Assembly: GCF_030316845.1 (NCBI RefSeq)
Contig: NZ_JASZYS010000003.1
Span: forward strand, 62,001 to 126,000
From: Variovorax davisae
Lineage (GTDB): Bacteria; Pseudomonadota; Gammaproteobacteria; Burkholderiales; Burkholderiaceae_C
Direction of reading: 5' to 3'
DNA: 64,000 nt
Made by a program: the position numbers and the translations under genes. Below are positions 53,201 to 61,713 of the stretch, piece after piece; the first letter of the stretch is position 1, and each line of letters opens with the position of its first letter. The notes below the pieces were generated by a model that worked only from the letters and a program-made list of their open reading frames with translations, did no database searches and was not told the DNA's origin.

Positions 53201-53332
53201 ATCGCCCGAAAAAATTAGAGCGTCTGCGGACTGTGCGTGCGGGCGCCGAAGATCGCTGCAAAGTGCGTTAATTACTCTTGCTTGAAATTCGTCACCAGTA
53301 AAGTGGAGATCGGAAAGATGGATAAGGCGCAT
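50252..53332 (-). CDS. Metallophosphoesterase-STAND/NACHT-like NTPase (candidate defence protein)
   Basis: This is a 1026-aa multi-domain protein. Residues 1-280 form a calcineurin-like metallophosphoesterase with all motifs: DLH (7-9), GD in FSGDIFS, CPGNHDV, VHHTLD and CGHNHDAN. Residues about 385-560 form a P-loop NTPase with Walker A GKREAGKTS and Walker B VVCIDNV. Near 680-694, FKFDCFRAYFLAHKF resembles the hallmark segment following NACHT/STAND modules. The C-terminal 330 residues are helical and could sense a ligand. This layout (effector, STAND switch, sensor) is that of anti-phage NTPases; here the effector would be a nuclease or phosphodiesterase. The gene is visibly A+T-richer than its neighbours, pointing to recent transfer. 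It stands alone in the integrase island. Confidence 0.85.
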   Translation of the reverse strand: MRLIHLSDLHFTGDEFQARVINALCSDLRRPHAQSADALIFSGDIFSKGATSPEKVEEIEKQFFAPIRTAIGSSVPILICPGNHDVNLKKRLPLHEPIFVSANTPAAANEIVKGAGQPEYKSLWAHLRDYRDLANRLDEKSYADNPIFYTKMLKIGELTVGFACLNSAWLTRGGGHDDYGKLLIGEHQILESLHEVGSADIKIAIVHHTLDWLLPQERPAIQRALAINFDAILCGHNHDANAQSLTTNLANIFISNTGCLYQNEEYFNGYSVINYDSNEGVWVVDAREYYFQRQEFDESPRFSANGRASFRPSGGRDAIKILIPGVALQAVQERADSLLLSYSSSDVAPKTAGAIFVEPPLCRLSEDEASGERAESDFVTLRDLAKSDGPLIFLGKREAGKTSLLHHIAVNRFTDFRGAARIGIVIDLNALRRFTDAAILEQAVEFCGGEIRRKDIITLMGEGQAVVCIDNVKLSDNETAKLVTAFISRFPNPRYVLSSSEEVYVTLNSSAPVNFGVDFQKIHVHSFKRKHTRELTKRWFSASGPALNTRVALLERLLAALRVPRTPFLISVLLWVLEQRPDAHLINQATAIEVLIEGLLKKLHESKSRKEFDSTIQQHFLAEFSALLDDRDSEWVAAIDFEQFAVDYFKKRGLTVSSSGFTSELMRKGILYDGGDRVGFKFDCFRAYFLAHKFAESAARWEAAVTPENIHRYVAELDLFTGLHRDRVAVLRKVRAVCETAFSEFEGIYPLSQIDTLASQQMDIDGGLLKALEAQIFEEREAVDSEQGGGPLVRVEPKHINDVESRKRRGAHASDVGRLIETLRAFSVVLRNSELVDEVSLKRDAFRSVLLLWSTVTLAAIVSVLEALKTDNFVDEEGKSFAIPDQMKHLMRAIIPQMMISFMTESLSTPKLQLFVREQQKSDQTLIKTLSVFLALDADDEHAISMTASILQKFGGNSFVVELIFFRLIHLYFFKEVQGARFNELRSLLGTVFAKLKGGGIGETAFLKSSFLESLDKKALKDKKAT

Positions 53333-53979
53333 TATTAGTTTTCGGCAGGACGAAGCACTGAACTTGGCTCGCTGCTCACACTTTTACACCAGCTTTGCCT
53401 GAGGCTGTGCCCGCTATGCCTCATGCGCGACTAGAGTGCGAAAAAGTGCCGCTTTTCAATGGCGCATGGCCAGTAGAAAGGCGCCCTGCAAGCTGCGGTT
53501 GCTTTCATCAACGCAAGCGGGGCCGCCAAGTCTTCCCCTCGAAGTGACGCGTAACGCAGCATCATCTTCGTCCGCCCACCCAACTTGGCCGACACCCGCG
53601 CCGTGCACTTGACCAAGTCCTCGGGCGTGTCGTCCAGACGGCAGCATCAGCCTTTGCCATGGCACCAGTCGACAAGGCGCGCACGCGGATCTCGCGCTTC
53701 AGCCGCACCGGATCAACGCCCCAGGCCTTTGCTTATGGGGCCACTTCTCGCCACGGGGGAGTCGACAGTACTGTCTGTCGTTAGGGCTCATGCAAATGTC
53801 ACACTGGACAAATCGCTTCGAGCCGACCGCTCACCACCCCGGCCCACGGCTCACTGCAGGACCGGGCCAAGGGCTCCACAGTCTTTTCCACTCGTCCGTT
53901 AACTACAAGCGATTCGACCTAGCCTTCACGAGCATTCGCTCGCAGTTCTAACCCTTGACTCGTGATCGGTCGTCCTGAA
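53333..53979. other. Stretch with integrase relic
   Basis: Between the STAND gene and the integrase fragment no intact gene is present. A degenerate integrase copy occupies about 53498-53725. The rest, including an A/C-rich part near 53800-53950, shows nothing. Confidence 0.45.
53498..53725 (-). pseudogene. Degenerate integrase C-terminal copy
   Basis: The minus strand carries pieces matching the integrase at 53980: the block for CHGK...MLP, the block for ARGLGQVHG/EDLAKCTARLSA and the end block MMLRYASLRGEDLA. The middle, including the HxxR region, is deleted, so that the SA(K) block joins directly to GGRTKMMLRYAS. It is a paralogous relic in direct orientation with the second copy. Confidence 0.7.
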
Positions 53980-54645
53980 CTACAGCAATCGGTCAGCCAA
54001 GTCCTCTCCGCGCAACGACGCGTACCGCAGCATCAGCTTAGTATCCGCCCACCCCATGATCTTGCAGATCTCGGTCTCGTTGAAAAGCCATCCCCGTTCC
54101 CCCTTCAACAGCACCCACCTGCACCAGGCCTCGTGCCGCAGATCGTGCTCTGTGAAGTTCAGAACCATCGCGTAGTCGAAAAGCGAAGTGAACCTGGCCG
54201 ACAGCCGCGCCGTGCACTTCGCCAGGTCCTCGGGCCTCCGGTCCCAGAACGGCAGCATCACTCCGGTCTTGCCATGGCACCCGTCGACCATGCGCGCGCG
54301 AATCTCGCGCTTCAGCGGCACCATGCGGGGCTTGGAGGCGCCATGGTGCCCCTTGCTGCCCTCGACGTTGAGGACACCTCGCTTGGCGTCCACCTGGTCC
54401 ACTCGCAGCTTGTAGGCCTCCCTGAGGCGCAGCCCGGTGTCGACGATGATCGAGAGCAGGAGTTCGAACGCCGGATCATCGCCCCAGGGCCTTTCCTTGC
54501 CGGGCCGCTTCACGCCGCGGAGCGTCGACAGCACCGCCTCGACATCGTCCGGGCTCATGCGCACGTCGCGCCGGACATCGCGTTTTGACCCGTCGGCGAG
54601 GAGCCTCGCCGGGGCCGCTCCCCCATCCAGGACTGCACGTCGCCT
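53980..54645 (-). pseudogene. Tyrosine recombinase, N-terminally truncated
   Basis: The catalytic domain is intact from about MSPDDVEAVLSTLRG (54555): Arg in DTGLRLREAY, HDLRHE (HxxR), KIMGWADTKLM (histidine replaced by tryptophan, tolerated in the family), and the nucleophile in MLRYASLRGEDLA. The N-terminal core-binding part is broken: a fitting piece (DEGDVQSWMGERP) is readable in another frame near 54620-54650. It directly follows the HTH gene at 54663. It is probably inactive. Confidence 0.7.
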
Positions 54646-54662
54646 TCGTCCACGTTTGCAAT

Positions 54663-55016
54663 TTATACCAAGTGGAAAACCCCTCCGTTCGCTGCCGCCG
54701 GCTGCCCCTGCGCCCGCTCGTACACACGGATGACGCCCCGCAGCCGTTCGCATTCACGCTCCAGGGAGGCAATCCAGGCGCGGGCCTGCTGGGCTTCGTT
54801 GTAGGCCTGCGTGTGGAGGGCGGCCATGCCCCAGCGGCTCTCGAACCAGAGCGTTAAATACACCGCGCGGGGCGCGTTGCCGCTGGCCTGGTAGCGCTGC
54901 AGCGTCCTAAAGCTCACCCCCAGATGCCGAGCAATTTTTTTTCGTGATTCAACCTGGTCGTCGAGCAGGTAAGCCAAGGGCGGCAGGCGGGCGAACGAGG
55001 GGGCGAGGAAGGGCAT
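54663..55016 (-). CDS. Helix-turn-helix protein of integrative-element type
   Basis: This 117-aa protein starts with MPFLAPSFARLPPLAYLLDD and has a helix-turn-helix RKKIARHLGVSFRTLQRYQA followed by APRAVYLTLWFESRWG and a C-terminal helix (SLERECERLRGVIRVYERA). Proteins of this kind recur beside phage-like integrases in Burkholderiales and are thought to be regulators. The start at 55016 was chosen because the upstream extension lacks similarity. It lies immediately upstream of the truncated integrase. Confidence 0.75.
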   Translation of the reverse strand: MPFLAPSFARLPPLAYLLDDQVESRKKIARHLGVSFRTLQRYQASGNAPRAVYLTLWFESRWGMAALHTQAYNEAQQARAWIASLERECERLRGVIRVYERAQGQPAAANGGVFHLV

Positions 55017-55900
55017 GGCAAGGCTCCTGCAAGGGTGCAAGTGCGAGCGCCAGCGATGCCGACCTCGCGAGGCCACGACAGTTTGTCGCAGGCCCGCGGC
55101 AGACCGCGGTGTTCTCTTCTTCCCATGCCATGCGGGATTTTTCTGGGCACGAAGAGCGCGCAAACCTTAAATCCCCCGGGGGGCTGCATCAAGACGCCCC
55201 GCCCTCCCCGCTCTGCCGTTTTTCCCCGCAGCCTTCTACTGGGCGCTGCCAATGAAATCAACATAATTGTCCTCTCATCTCAAGTTCTCAAGTCCCCATG
55301 TAGTGGCTAGATGGCAATGTCGTGTTCTGGCTAAGTAGAGATGTCGCAAAGTCTGCGCCCCGGTGCGGGATTTGAGGTGCAGACATGACGAACGCGGCCA
55401 CTATCACGATGAGCATGCGCGGGGTCGATCGACTCAAGACGGTCCAGGCGGTGGTGGATCCCCCGTACCTCGTAGGAAGCAGCGCCACTCTGCCTACTCA
55501 CGTGGAGGCGTGCGCCTCGCGAAGCTCGGCGCACCTGCTATTTGGCCTTGCGCGACCATTGAGGGTGGCAAGACGATCTGCGTCGAAGCCACGCGGCTCG
55601 TTGGGCATCTCCCCACCGTCTATCGCGACGCTGCGGTCGATCTACAGACGCACTCGCCGTCGATCAGCGTCTTCGTCGCGCAGTCCAGATCCCGATGATC
55701 GCCGCGCACAAGCATATGGTGGCAAGGCTTGTAGCAGTTCACGCGCAGGAGGCTGCCTTGCTTGCCCATCCCCGCGCGGAGGTCGACCCCGCGTCAGCGG
55801 GAAGCATGATGAGGTCTGCGTCGGCGGCGCCCTCATAGGGGGGGGCAGCAAGGCGACAGTGATTCGTTGTGGTTCTGCCGCCGCAGCCGCGGTTCGCGAC
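55017..55900. other. Degraded region with IS relic
   Basis: About 880 bp separate the HTH gene and the sensor kinase gene end. Apart from the transposase N-terminal relic at 55385 no gene can be supported; the remaining open frames change frame repeatedly. Confidence 0.45.
55385..55459 (+). pseudogene. ISNCY-type transposase N-terminal relic
   Basis: The first 25 codons, with MSMRGVDRLKTVQAVVD, match the start of ISNCY-like transposases (MSxxExDRLxVIQxVxD preceding an HTH). After this the sequence diverges in all frames. It is a short remnant marking past IS activity at the right edge of the island. Confidence 0.5.
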
Positions 55901-57844
55901 CTACGCGTTCCTCGGTGCGGTGTCTGGGCTTCCTGACCGATCCAGAATCAGGGCGACCGCTGTCCCCTGCGTAGCGCCTGGCCCGATCGTGAGTTCGGCG
56001 CCGATGGAGCGAGCCCGCCATTTCATGTTCTCGACTCCCCTGCCTGCGACGCCGCTGGACGGGGCCTGAGCCCTTCCGATTCCGTCGTCCGATATTTCGA
56101 TGCAGACCTTTCCGTTCACGGGCGCCCTTGCCGCGACCTTGATCGTGGTTGCCTTGGCGTGCTTGATGATGTTGGTGAAGGCCTCGAGCAGGATTCGCTG
56201 GATCTGCAGCGATTCCTGGGATGACACGGCAACGCTGGGCAGGCTCTCGACGTCCCACTGCATCCGCAGACCTGCCGCATCGAGGCGCGCCTGGACGCGA
56301 TACCGGAGGGTTGCCAAGACGGTGCCTAGGTCCGAGTGCGTGTCTTGCAAGGAGTCCACGGCCATGCGCATCTCGTCCAGCGCCACCTTCACGTGTTCTT
56401 CCATGGACATTTTGTCGGGGTCTTCCTGTGAAACCACGTTCAAGAGGCCCACCAGCTGCGAGCCGACGCCGTCATGGATCTCGCGCATCATTCTCTGGCG
56501 CTCGAGGAGTACCGCCTGGTCCTGCCGCTGGCGCTCCACCAATTCAAATGTCTTGCGGAGCTCGGCCTCGCGCGCCGCCACCTGATCCTTGAGGCTTTCG
56601 TTCAGGCCCTTGTAGTCTTTGACAAGACGGCTATAGCGATCGACCACCATAAGCCCCAGGATGGCCACGAAAATGAACATTGAGTGTGGGGTGATCGTAA
56701 TCCAGCTCCCGCCAAACAGGTTCAGGCGGACCATCAGCACACCACGGATGCCCGCGAGGATCGTGATCACACCGACCACCATCAATGCCCAGGCCAACGG
56801 CGACTTCTTGTCGATCGCCTCTCGAACAATGTAGGGCACGCATGCCGAGTTGTTGGCGATCAGGATGAACTGGGCAATCGTCCATAGCATGGGGATCGCC
56901 AAGCTAAATGAAGCGATGGCCAGGACGATGACGAGCGCCAAGCCTCCGTACAGAAAGCGCAGCACAATCTTTGGATGCTTGTCGGCCGCGAACAGGACGA
57001 ACCGTGCGATCAGTGCGATATGAATGGCGTAGGTGACGGCGATGATTCCGCCCCAAAGGGGCCAGGAGACCGGGACATCAAGCCATCCGCGATCGATGTT
57101 TCTCGGGATCCCGGACAGGGCGGCCAGAGAAAAGCAGCCATAGAGCGGATCTCGCTGCTTCACCCAGAGGCCTGCCGCCAAGAGGCCCATCAGCAAGAAG
57201 CCCACGGCGTAGATCGTGGAGGCGGTAATGATCCACTGATGCGTGCCATGCAGGCGCGTCAGCTGCTCGGTCGGCCCAATCCTCACCAGCCCCAATCCAC
57301 CGGCACGTTGGCGCTGGACCGTCGTGATGACCTCAAGGACGTAGTTGGCTGGGATCGACTTGGCTCGCAGCGGGATCAGGTAGGTCGATTTAGCCGCGTC
57401 GTGGCGAGGGTCGCCCAGGATCCCAAGGCTGGCCACCGGCGTGCCGTTGAGCAAAATCTCCGCCTGGTTGCCGGGCGTCTCGACGAGGATCGAGAGCAGA
57501 TCGCCGCCCTCCGGGCGTTCGGGAAGGGCGATCAAGTAAGTCGCCCGTCCGTTCAGGCCGGGAAAGGTCGTGTCCCACCGGAACGGCAGTCGCACCGTCC
57601 GCGTCTGCGGGGGCTCTCCGTCGGGCCGCAGCGTTGCCGAGGCTGTGCCAACGATTTGGACCTTTTCCTCCGGCTCCGCGAAGGCGATTGCGCCGATGAG
57701 GGCGGCAACGGCGACGACGATCCACCCAGCCCAACTACCGAAGCAACCCAAGGTTGCGCGCCTCGTAGAGAGCTTCAGCCTTGTTGTGAACATCGAGCTT
57801 GCCGTAGATGTTGCGGACGTGGGACTGAACGGTTGAGACCGCAA
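55901..57844 (-). CDS. Sensor histidine kinase, NarL type, with membrane-integral sensor
   Basis: This protein of up to 647 aa (a start at 57793 is also possible) has a first membrane helix (WIVVAVAALIGAIAF), an extracytoplasmic domain of about 150 residues (7TMR-DISM-like), a block of about seven membrane helices (205-415), a short coiled coil, and the kinase part. The phosphoacceptor histidine is in MMREIHDGVGSQLVG near residue 459 (HisKA_3), the N box in FTNIIKHAKA, and the ATP-lid glycines in DDGIGR and GRGVENM. It overlaps the upstream response regulator gene by 59 to 110 bp, so the two are made together and form a two-component system. The signal is unknown. Confidence 0.88.
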   Translation of the reverse strand: MRSQPFSPTSATSTASSMFTTRLKLSTRRATLGCFGSWAGWIVVAVAALIGAIAFAEPEEKVQIVGTASATLRPDGEPPQTRTVRLPFRWDTTFPGLNGRATYLIALPERPEGGDLLSILVETPGNQAEILLNGTPVASLGILGDPRHDAAKSTYLIPLRAKSIPANYVLEVITTVQRQRAGGLGLVRIGPTEQLTRLHGTHQWIITASTIYAVGFLLMGLLAAGLWVKQRDPLYGCFSLAALSGIPRNIDRGWLDVPVSWPLWGGIIAVTYAIHIALIARFVLFAADKHPKIVLRFLYGGLALVIVLAIASFSLAIPMLWTIAQFILIANNSACVPYIVREAIDKKSPLAWALMVVGVITILAGIRGVLMVRLNLFGGSWITITPHSMFIFVAILGLMVVDRYSRLVKDYKGLNESLKDQVAAREAELRKTFELVERQRQDQAVLLERQRMMREIHDGVGSQLVGLLNVVSQEDPDKMSMEEHVKVALDEMRMAVDSLQDTHSDLGTVLATLRYRVQARLDAAGLRMQWDVESLPSVAVSSQESLQIQRILLEAFTNIIKHAKATTIKVAARAPVNGKVCIEISDDGIGRAQAPSSGVAGRGVENMKWRARSIGAELTIGPGATQGTAVALILDRSGSPDTAPRNA

Positions 57845-58427
57845 TTTGCATCCGGGATGCCACCTCCTGATAGGTGAATCCTCGGGCGGTCAGATCCAAA
57901 ACCTCCAGTTCTTTGGTTGACAGGGGCTCCATCAGGCTCCCGCTCGATCCTTTCTGAATAGGTGCCGCGGCTGGTGCGGACTTCCGGCTGTCGGCTTGCC
58001 ATCGCAGGAGAAGCTGCCGGGCAATGGCTGGTGCGATCGGTGAGCCGCCTGCGCGAAGCTCGCGGACATGCTTGGCAAGGTCTGCTTCGGCGCCATCCTT
58101 CAGGAGGTAGCCCGTGGCGCCGGCCTCGAACGCCTGGACCATGTTGGTCTCGTCGCCGAACATCGTGAGGACCATCACTGCGCAACACGGCCACATGGCC
58201 CGCGATCGCCTTATGACCTCGAGCCCGGGAAGATCGGGAAGCCCAAGGTCTACCAGCAGGACGTCGACGGAGTTCGAACTCAGGAAATCGATTATCTCCT
58301 GCGCCGTGCTGGCGGCCATGTCCAGACGCAGAGAGTCGTCCGCCGCGATTGCGCGCGCAATTCGAGCGTGAGTGGTCGGATCGTCCTCAACGAACGCGAT
58401 CGAACTGCGGTGTACCAAAGGCGCCAT
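57735..58427 (-). CDS. LuxR/NarL-family response regulator
   Basis: This 230-aa regulator has a receiver domain (acidic pair VEDD at 13-16, phosphoacceptor Asp in LLVDLGLPD, Lys in LLKDG) and a C-terminal LuxR HTH (LSTKELEVLDLTARGFTYQE, then STVQSHVRNIYGKL). It is encoded just ahead of, and overlapping, the sensor kinase, its cognate partner. A long unannotated promoter side lies toward 58662. Confidence 0.93.
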   Translation of the reverse strand: MAPLVHRSSIAFVEDDPTTHARIARAIAADDSLRLDMAASTAQEIIDFLSSNSVDVLLVDLGLPDLPGLEVIRRSRAMWPCCAVMVLTMFGDETNMVQAFEAGATGYLLKDGAEADLAKHVRELRAGGSPIAPAIARQLLLRWQADSRKSAPAAAPIQKGSSGSLMEPLSTKELEVLDLTARGFTYQEVASRMQIAVSTVQSHVRNIYGKLDVHNKAEALYEARNLGLLR

Positions 58428-58662
58428 CTCTTATTCCAGCGGACCGACATGTGCCTGCGGATTCTGCGCCGAGATGGGCTCCGGCTCTCCCTTTTTGTGG
58501 GGTTGACTATCGACCTGATTCGATGCAAAGCGAGAGCGCGTGTGGCCCGTCAGACGTCTGCCTCTCAAGGCACTCCCACAAGAATCCTGGGGCTACGGCT
58601 ACAGTTCCTAAGCCCGTCGATTGACGACGCACCGACGTAAGATTCGCGAATCGACGCCAATT

Positions 58663-58917
58663 TCAGCTTCCGCTCGTATCACGACGTGCTGAAGATCCGA
58701 CCCTCGCGCGCTCCGGATCTGCCGGGTACTCGGGCTTTTGGTTTGGCTGGAGTGTCGGTAGCGCCCGCGCGATGACGGGGTTCGTCTGTGCGAACGTGCC
58801 TGTTGCGGCGCGCGCTGGCGTCGGCGTGGTGCATGCAGACATTCCGACGACCAATGCGATGACGGCTACATTGGAGCCGATTGAATTTTTATAACCCCGA
58901 TGGTAGCCGTTCGACAT
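58663..58917 (-). CDS. Small putative lipoprotein
   Basis: This 84-aa reading has a signal peptide with lipobox VGMSACT (NVAVIALVVGMSACT) and a short, proline-rich mature part. No family is recognised. It is divergent from the SGNH hydrolase gene with 85 bp between starts, which supports it as a real gene. Confidence 0.55.
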   Translation of the reverse strand: MSNGYHRGYKNSIGSNVAVIALVVGMSACTTPTPARAATGTFAQTNPVIARALPTLQPNQKPEYPADPERARVGSSARRDTSGS

Positions 58918-59002
58918 TGGCGACACCACCGCAGGCCGTTGCTATCGCTAGCCTTCGGCCACACAATGCGGCAGCACGAGATCAACAAACGGAGGGATTC
59001 CG

Positions 59003-59908
59003 ATGCCGACTGCGATCGACCTACGGGCGGAGATCGACGACGAGAAGCGCCAGCGAATCGTTGAGCACCAAGCACGGGTGCGAGCGGGCGATCGCATGAA
59101 CCTCACCCTCAGCGCTTCCCCGTCCAGGCTGAATCTTTTGGCTATGGGCGATAGCTGGTTCGACTATCCATTCCCAATCCCCAAGATTGGTCAGAGCGAC
59201 GTCGTTGCACATCTAAAGAGGCTGCCCGCGGTCGCACCTGAAATATTGTCGCTCGCGCACTACGGGTTGGCCACTGACGAGCTGATGGGAACAACGCGCC
59301 GGACAGAGTTGCTCGCTCAACTCAGGGACCAAAAAAACGGAAAGTTCGATGCAATCTTGTTTTCCGGCGGAGGCAATGACTTGGCTGGCGACCAATTCCG
59401 TCTCTGGCTTAACAGTCATGCAACATCGCCTACCGTTCCGCTCAACACGGCGCGCGTTGGCCATATATTGGGGGTGATTCGCGCAGGTTATGAGGACCTG
59501 ATCGCGGCGCGTGACGAGGTCGACAAAGCGCTTCCGATTTTTGCCCACGGCTACGATTTCGCCATTCCCGATGCTCGAAAAGTCTCATGCGCTGGACCAT
59601 GGCTCCAGCCCGGATTTGCCGATCGAGGTTGGGCCAACCTCCAGTCCAACACCGAGATAGTGAAGGATCTTCTTGGGCAGTTCGACGGGTTGCTTCATAA
59701 GCTCGAAAAAGCTCACCCGAACTTCATTCACGTAAAGACCCAAGGCACGCTAGGGGCAGGGGTCGACCAGTGGGCAAATGAGCTGCACCCTACGCCAGAC
59801 GGCTTTGCGGCAATCGCGGGCGTGTTTGTTCAAGCGCTCGCCAATCGCTTCCCTGGCCGGATAGGGCCGGCAGGCATTGCGAATCTGGTGCTGCACGCGG
59901 CACCCTGA
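59003..59908 (+). CDS. SGNH/GDSL-type hydrolase
   Basis: This 301-aa protein shows the four SGNH blocks: block I LLAMGDSWFDYPF (catalytic Ser after GDS), block II glycine near AHYGLATDE, block III LFSGGGNDLAGD (Asn), and block V DQWANELHPTPDGF (Asp and His). It should be an esterase or lipase of broad type. No signal peptide is visible; the first 30 residues are charged. A GGAGGG ribosome site precedes the ATG by six bases. It stands alone. Confidence 0.87.
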   Translation: MPTAIDLRAEIDDEKRQRIVEHQARVRAGDRMNLTLSASPSRLNLLAMGDSWFDYPFPIPKIGQSDVVAHLKRLPAVAPEILSLAHYGLATDELMGTTRRTELLAQLRDQKNGKFDAILFSGGGNDLAGDQFRLWLNSHATSPTVPLNTARVGHILGVIRAGYEDLIAARDEVDKALPIFAHGYDFAIPDARKVSCAGPWLQPGFADRGWANLQSNTEIVKDLLGQFDGLLHKLEKAHPNFIHVKTQGTLGAGVDQWANELHPTPDGFAAIAGVFVQALANRFPGRIGPAGIANLVLHAAP

Positions 59909-60524
59909 GCGCTTGCCGGTAGTTCTACGAGCATGCGATCGAGGGTAGTTTCGAGTACGTTCGACGCCCAGTCCTTCGGGCAGGCCAGCTTGCCATGGGG
60001 CCGCACCATATTTTTCTCCCGCGGTAGTGCGCGCAGTGTTTCGAACATCACGTGGCTGTTCACAACCTCGCCCATCAACTGCGACAAACTCCAGATCGTG
60101 AGCGGTCTGCGGATTTCAACGGCGCACGGCGATATCGGACCACGGCACTTGAAGATCATGGCGACCGCGAAAATCGGGACAGCCTGAAGCAGTGCAGTGC
60201 GATGAGAACGGCAACGACGGAGCCGGTAGTCCGGTGAAGTTGTCGGTTGCCGAAGCGCATCGCGCCGAGCTATAGCGATGCCTGAGCTGGGACCTTGGTG
60301 CCTGGGCCCCTGACTGACAACTTGGCCGGAGCACGCACACCTCTGCCCTGCGCATTGGCAGGGAGCACCATGCCCGCGGGCACGCGCGATAACAGGCGGA
60401 CCGCACGGCGTCAACCCGAATTCTGTCCTTCTCCGTAATAGCTCGGGGGCCTACCTTGTAACCACCGGCTTGCGATCTTTGCAGTCGGTGAACCGCCCTC
60501 AGGTCGAGGGATCAAGGAGACGCT
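59909..60524. other. Intergenic stretch with a doubtful minus-strand frame
   Basis: About 616 bp without a supported gene. One minus-strand frame (up to 60414, reading through ETLRALPREKNMVRPHGKLA) has some protein-like composition and overlaps the SGNH gene end, but there is no ribosome site or recognised family. Just before 60525 an AAGGAG site starts the next operon. Confidence 0.4.
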
Positions 60525-60755
60525 ATGTCACACGAATCTGCAATCTCAATTTGCTTGATAGTCGCCCTCACACTCACCGCGGTCGGCTGCGCCTCAACCG
60601 GGCGTGGGACTTCTTATGGCTCCAGCCGAAGCGGCAACTATGAGAAGGCGGGCTATGACCCGTACTCGGCGAAGAACAAGGCGCCTACCGTCAACACCTC
60701 CAAGCCGCCTGCGCCCGCTTACACGACCTCGGTTCCCTCCAAGGGGCGTCCGTAG
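60525..60755 (+). CDS. Small lipoprotein
   Basis: This 76-aa protein has a signal peptide and lipobox TAVGCAST, followed by a Ser/Tyr/Pro-rich mature part (KAGYDPYSAKNKAPTVNTSK). AAGGAG stands well placed before the ATG. It is the first gene of a three-gene set of exported proteins ending at 62559. The role is unknown. Confidence 0.7.
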   Translation: MSHESAISICLIVALTLTAVGCASTGRGTSYGSSRSGNYEKAGYDPYSAKNKAPTVNTSKPPAPAYTTSVPSKGRP

Positions 60756-60779
60756 ACGGAACTGCCAGTGAGGCTTCGG

Positions 60780-61685
60780 ATGAATTCGCAACATTTGTCG
60801 CCCAAGGGTCCATTGATGCTCGCGGTTTTCTGGGTTGCGAGCTCCCTGACGATGCGTACTAGTGCCGAACTGCCGAATCCACCCACCGAAGCGGCCTGCC
60901 TGGAATACCTCAAGGAAATGGAGGCGCAGCGCAAGGCTCTCTTCCAGCAAAAAAATAATTGCATGAAAGGGCCATCCGAAAAGTTCAGGACCGCGCCGTC
61001 ATGCAGCTATCTGACGAAGCGCGTCCAGATGACATTTCAAGCTTGGCCTCAATGCGCGAGTGACGAAGCGCAGCTCTGCAAAATCTATGAGCAGCTGAAC
61101 CAGGCCCAGAAGTGCCTTCACGACGCCCGCATGGGCAACCGTCCTGGACAAATGGTCGAGTACTCCAAGCAGCTGGTTAGCTTCGCGACAGGGTACAAGG
61201 TGGCAGCGGAGGGGTTGACCGATCCGAAGAAGTTCGTGAAGGAGTGGGTGGTCGGCAAGGTCAGTGATCGCGTCTTGGGCGAACTGCGCGGCTCTGATGG
61301 CAGCTTGACGCCCAAGGGGACTGTGCAGCTTCAGGAGGTATACGACATCCTCTTCGGTGCATCGCTCGGGATGGCGGAAACCACAGCAGGAAACCCTCTT
61401 GTCGGAGCCATTCAAGGAGACGCTGCTGCACGAATACGCAACGCGCATCTCGCCACCCTTGAGCGAATGCAAGGTCTGGACAGGAAACTTAACAACTTCA
61501 CGACCACAGCGCTAGCGCCGGCCTCGGTGGCGACGCGTATGGCGAATCGGCCGGAGATCGTCGCTGCGCCTCAAACCTCGTCGGGCAATGCGGAATGCCG
61601 AAGGCTCGACGGTCCGGGGCGCACGGCTCTAGCTACGCAGCGACCGGACGAATACGAACTGCTCATGGAAAAGTGTGGCCGCTGA
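60780..61685 (+). CDS. Hypothetical exported protein
   Basis: This 301-aa protein starts at an ATG with GAGG upstream (a GTG four codons earlier is possible). It has a signal peptide (MLAVFWVASSLTMRTSAE), several cysteines in the first 120 residues (ACLEYL, NCMKG, SCSYL, QCASDE, LCKIYE, KCLHD) and a helical second half. It is not recognised. It lies 24 bp after the small lipoprotein gene and 28 bp before the next lipoprotein gene, so the three are probably one operon. Confidence 0.75.
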   Translation: MNSQHLSPKGPLMLAVFWVASSLTMRTSAELPNPPTEAACLEYLKEMEAQRKALFQQKNNCMKGPSEKFRTAPSCSYLTKRVQMTFQAWPQCASDEAQLCKIYEQLNQAQKCLHDARMGNRPGQMVEYSKQLVSFATGYKVAAEGLTDPKKFVKEWVVGKVSDRVLGELRGSDGSLTPKGTVQLQEVYDILFGASLGMAETTAGNPLVGAIQGDAAARIRNAHLATLERMQGLDRKLNNFTTTALAPASVATRMANRPEIVAAPQTSSGNAECRRLDGPGRTALATQRPDEYELLMEKCGR

Positions 61686-61713
61686 GGCGGCCCAATCTCA
61701 AGGAGATTTTATC

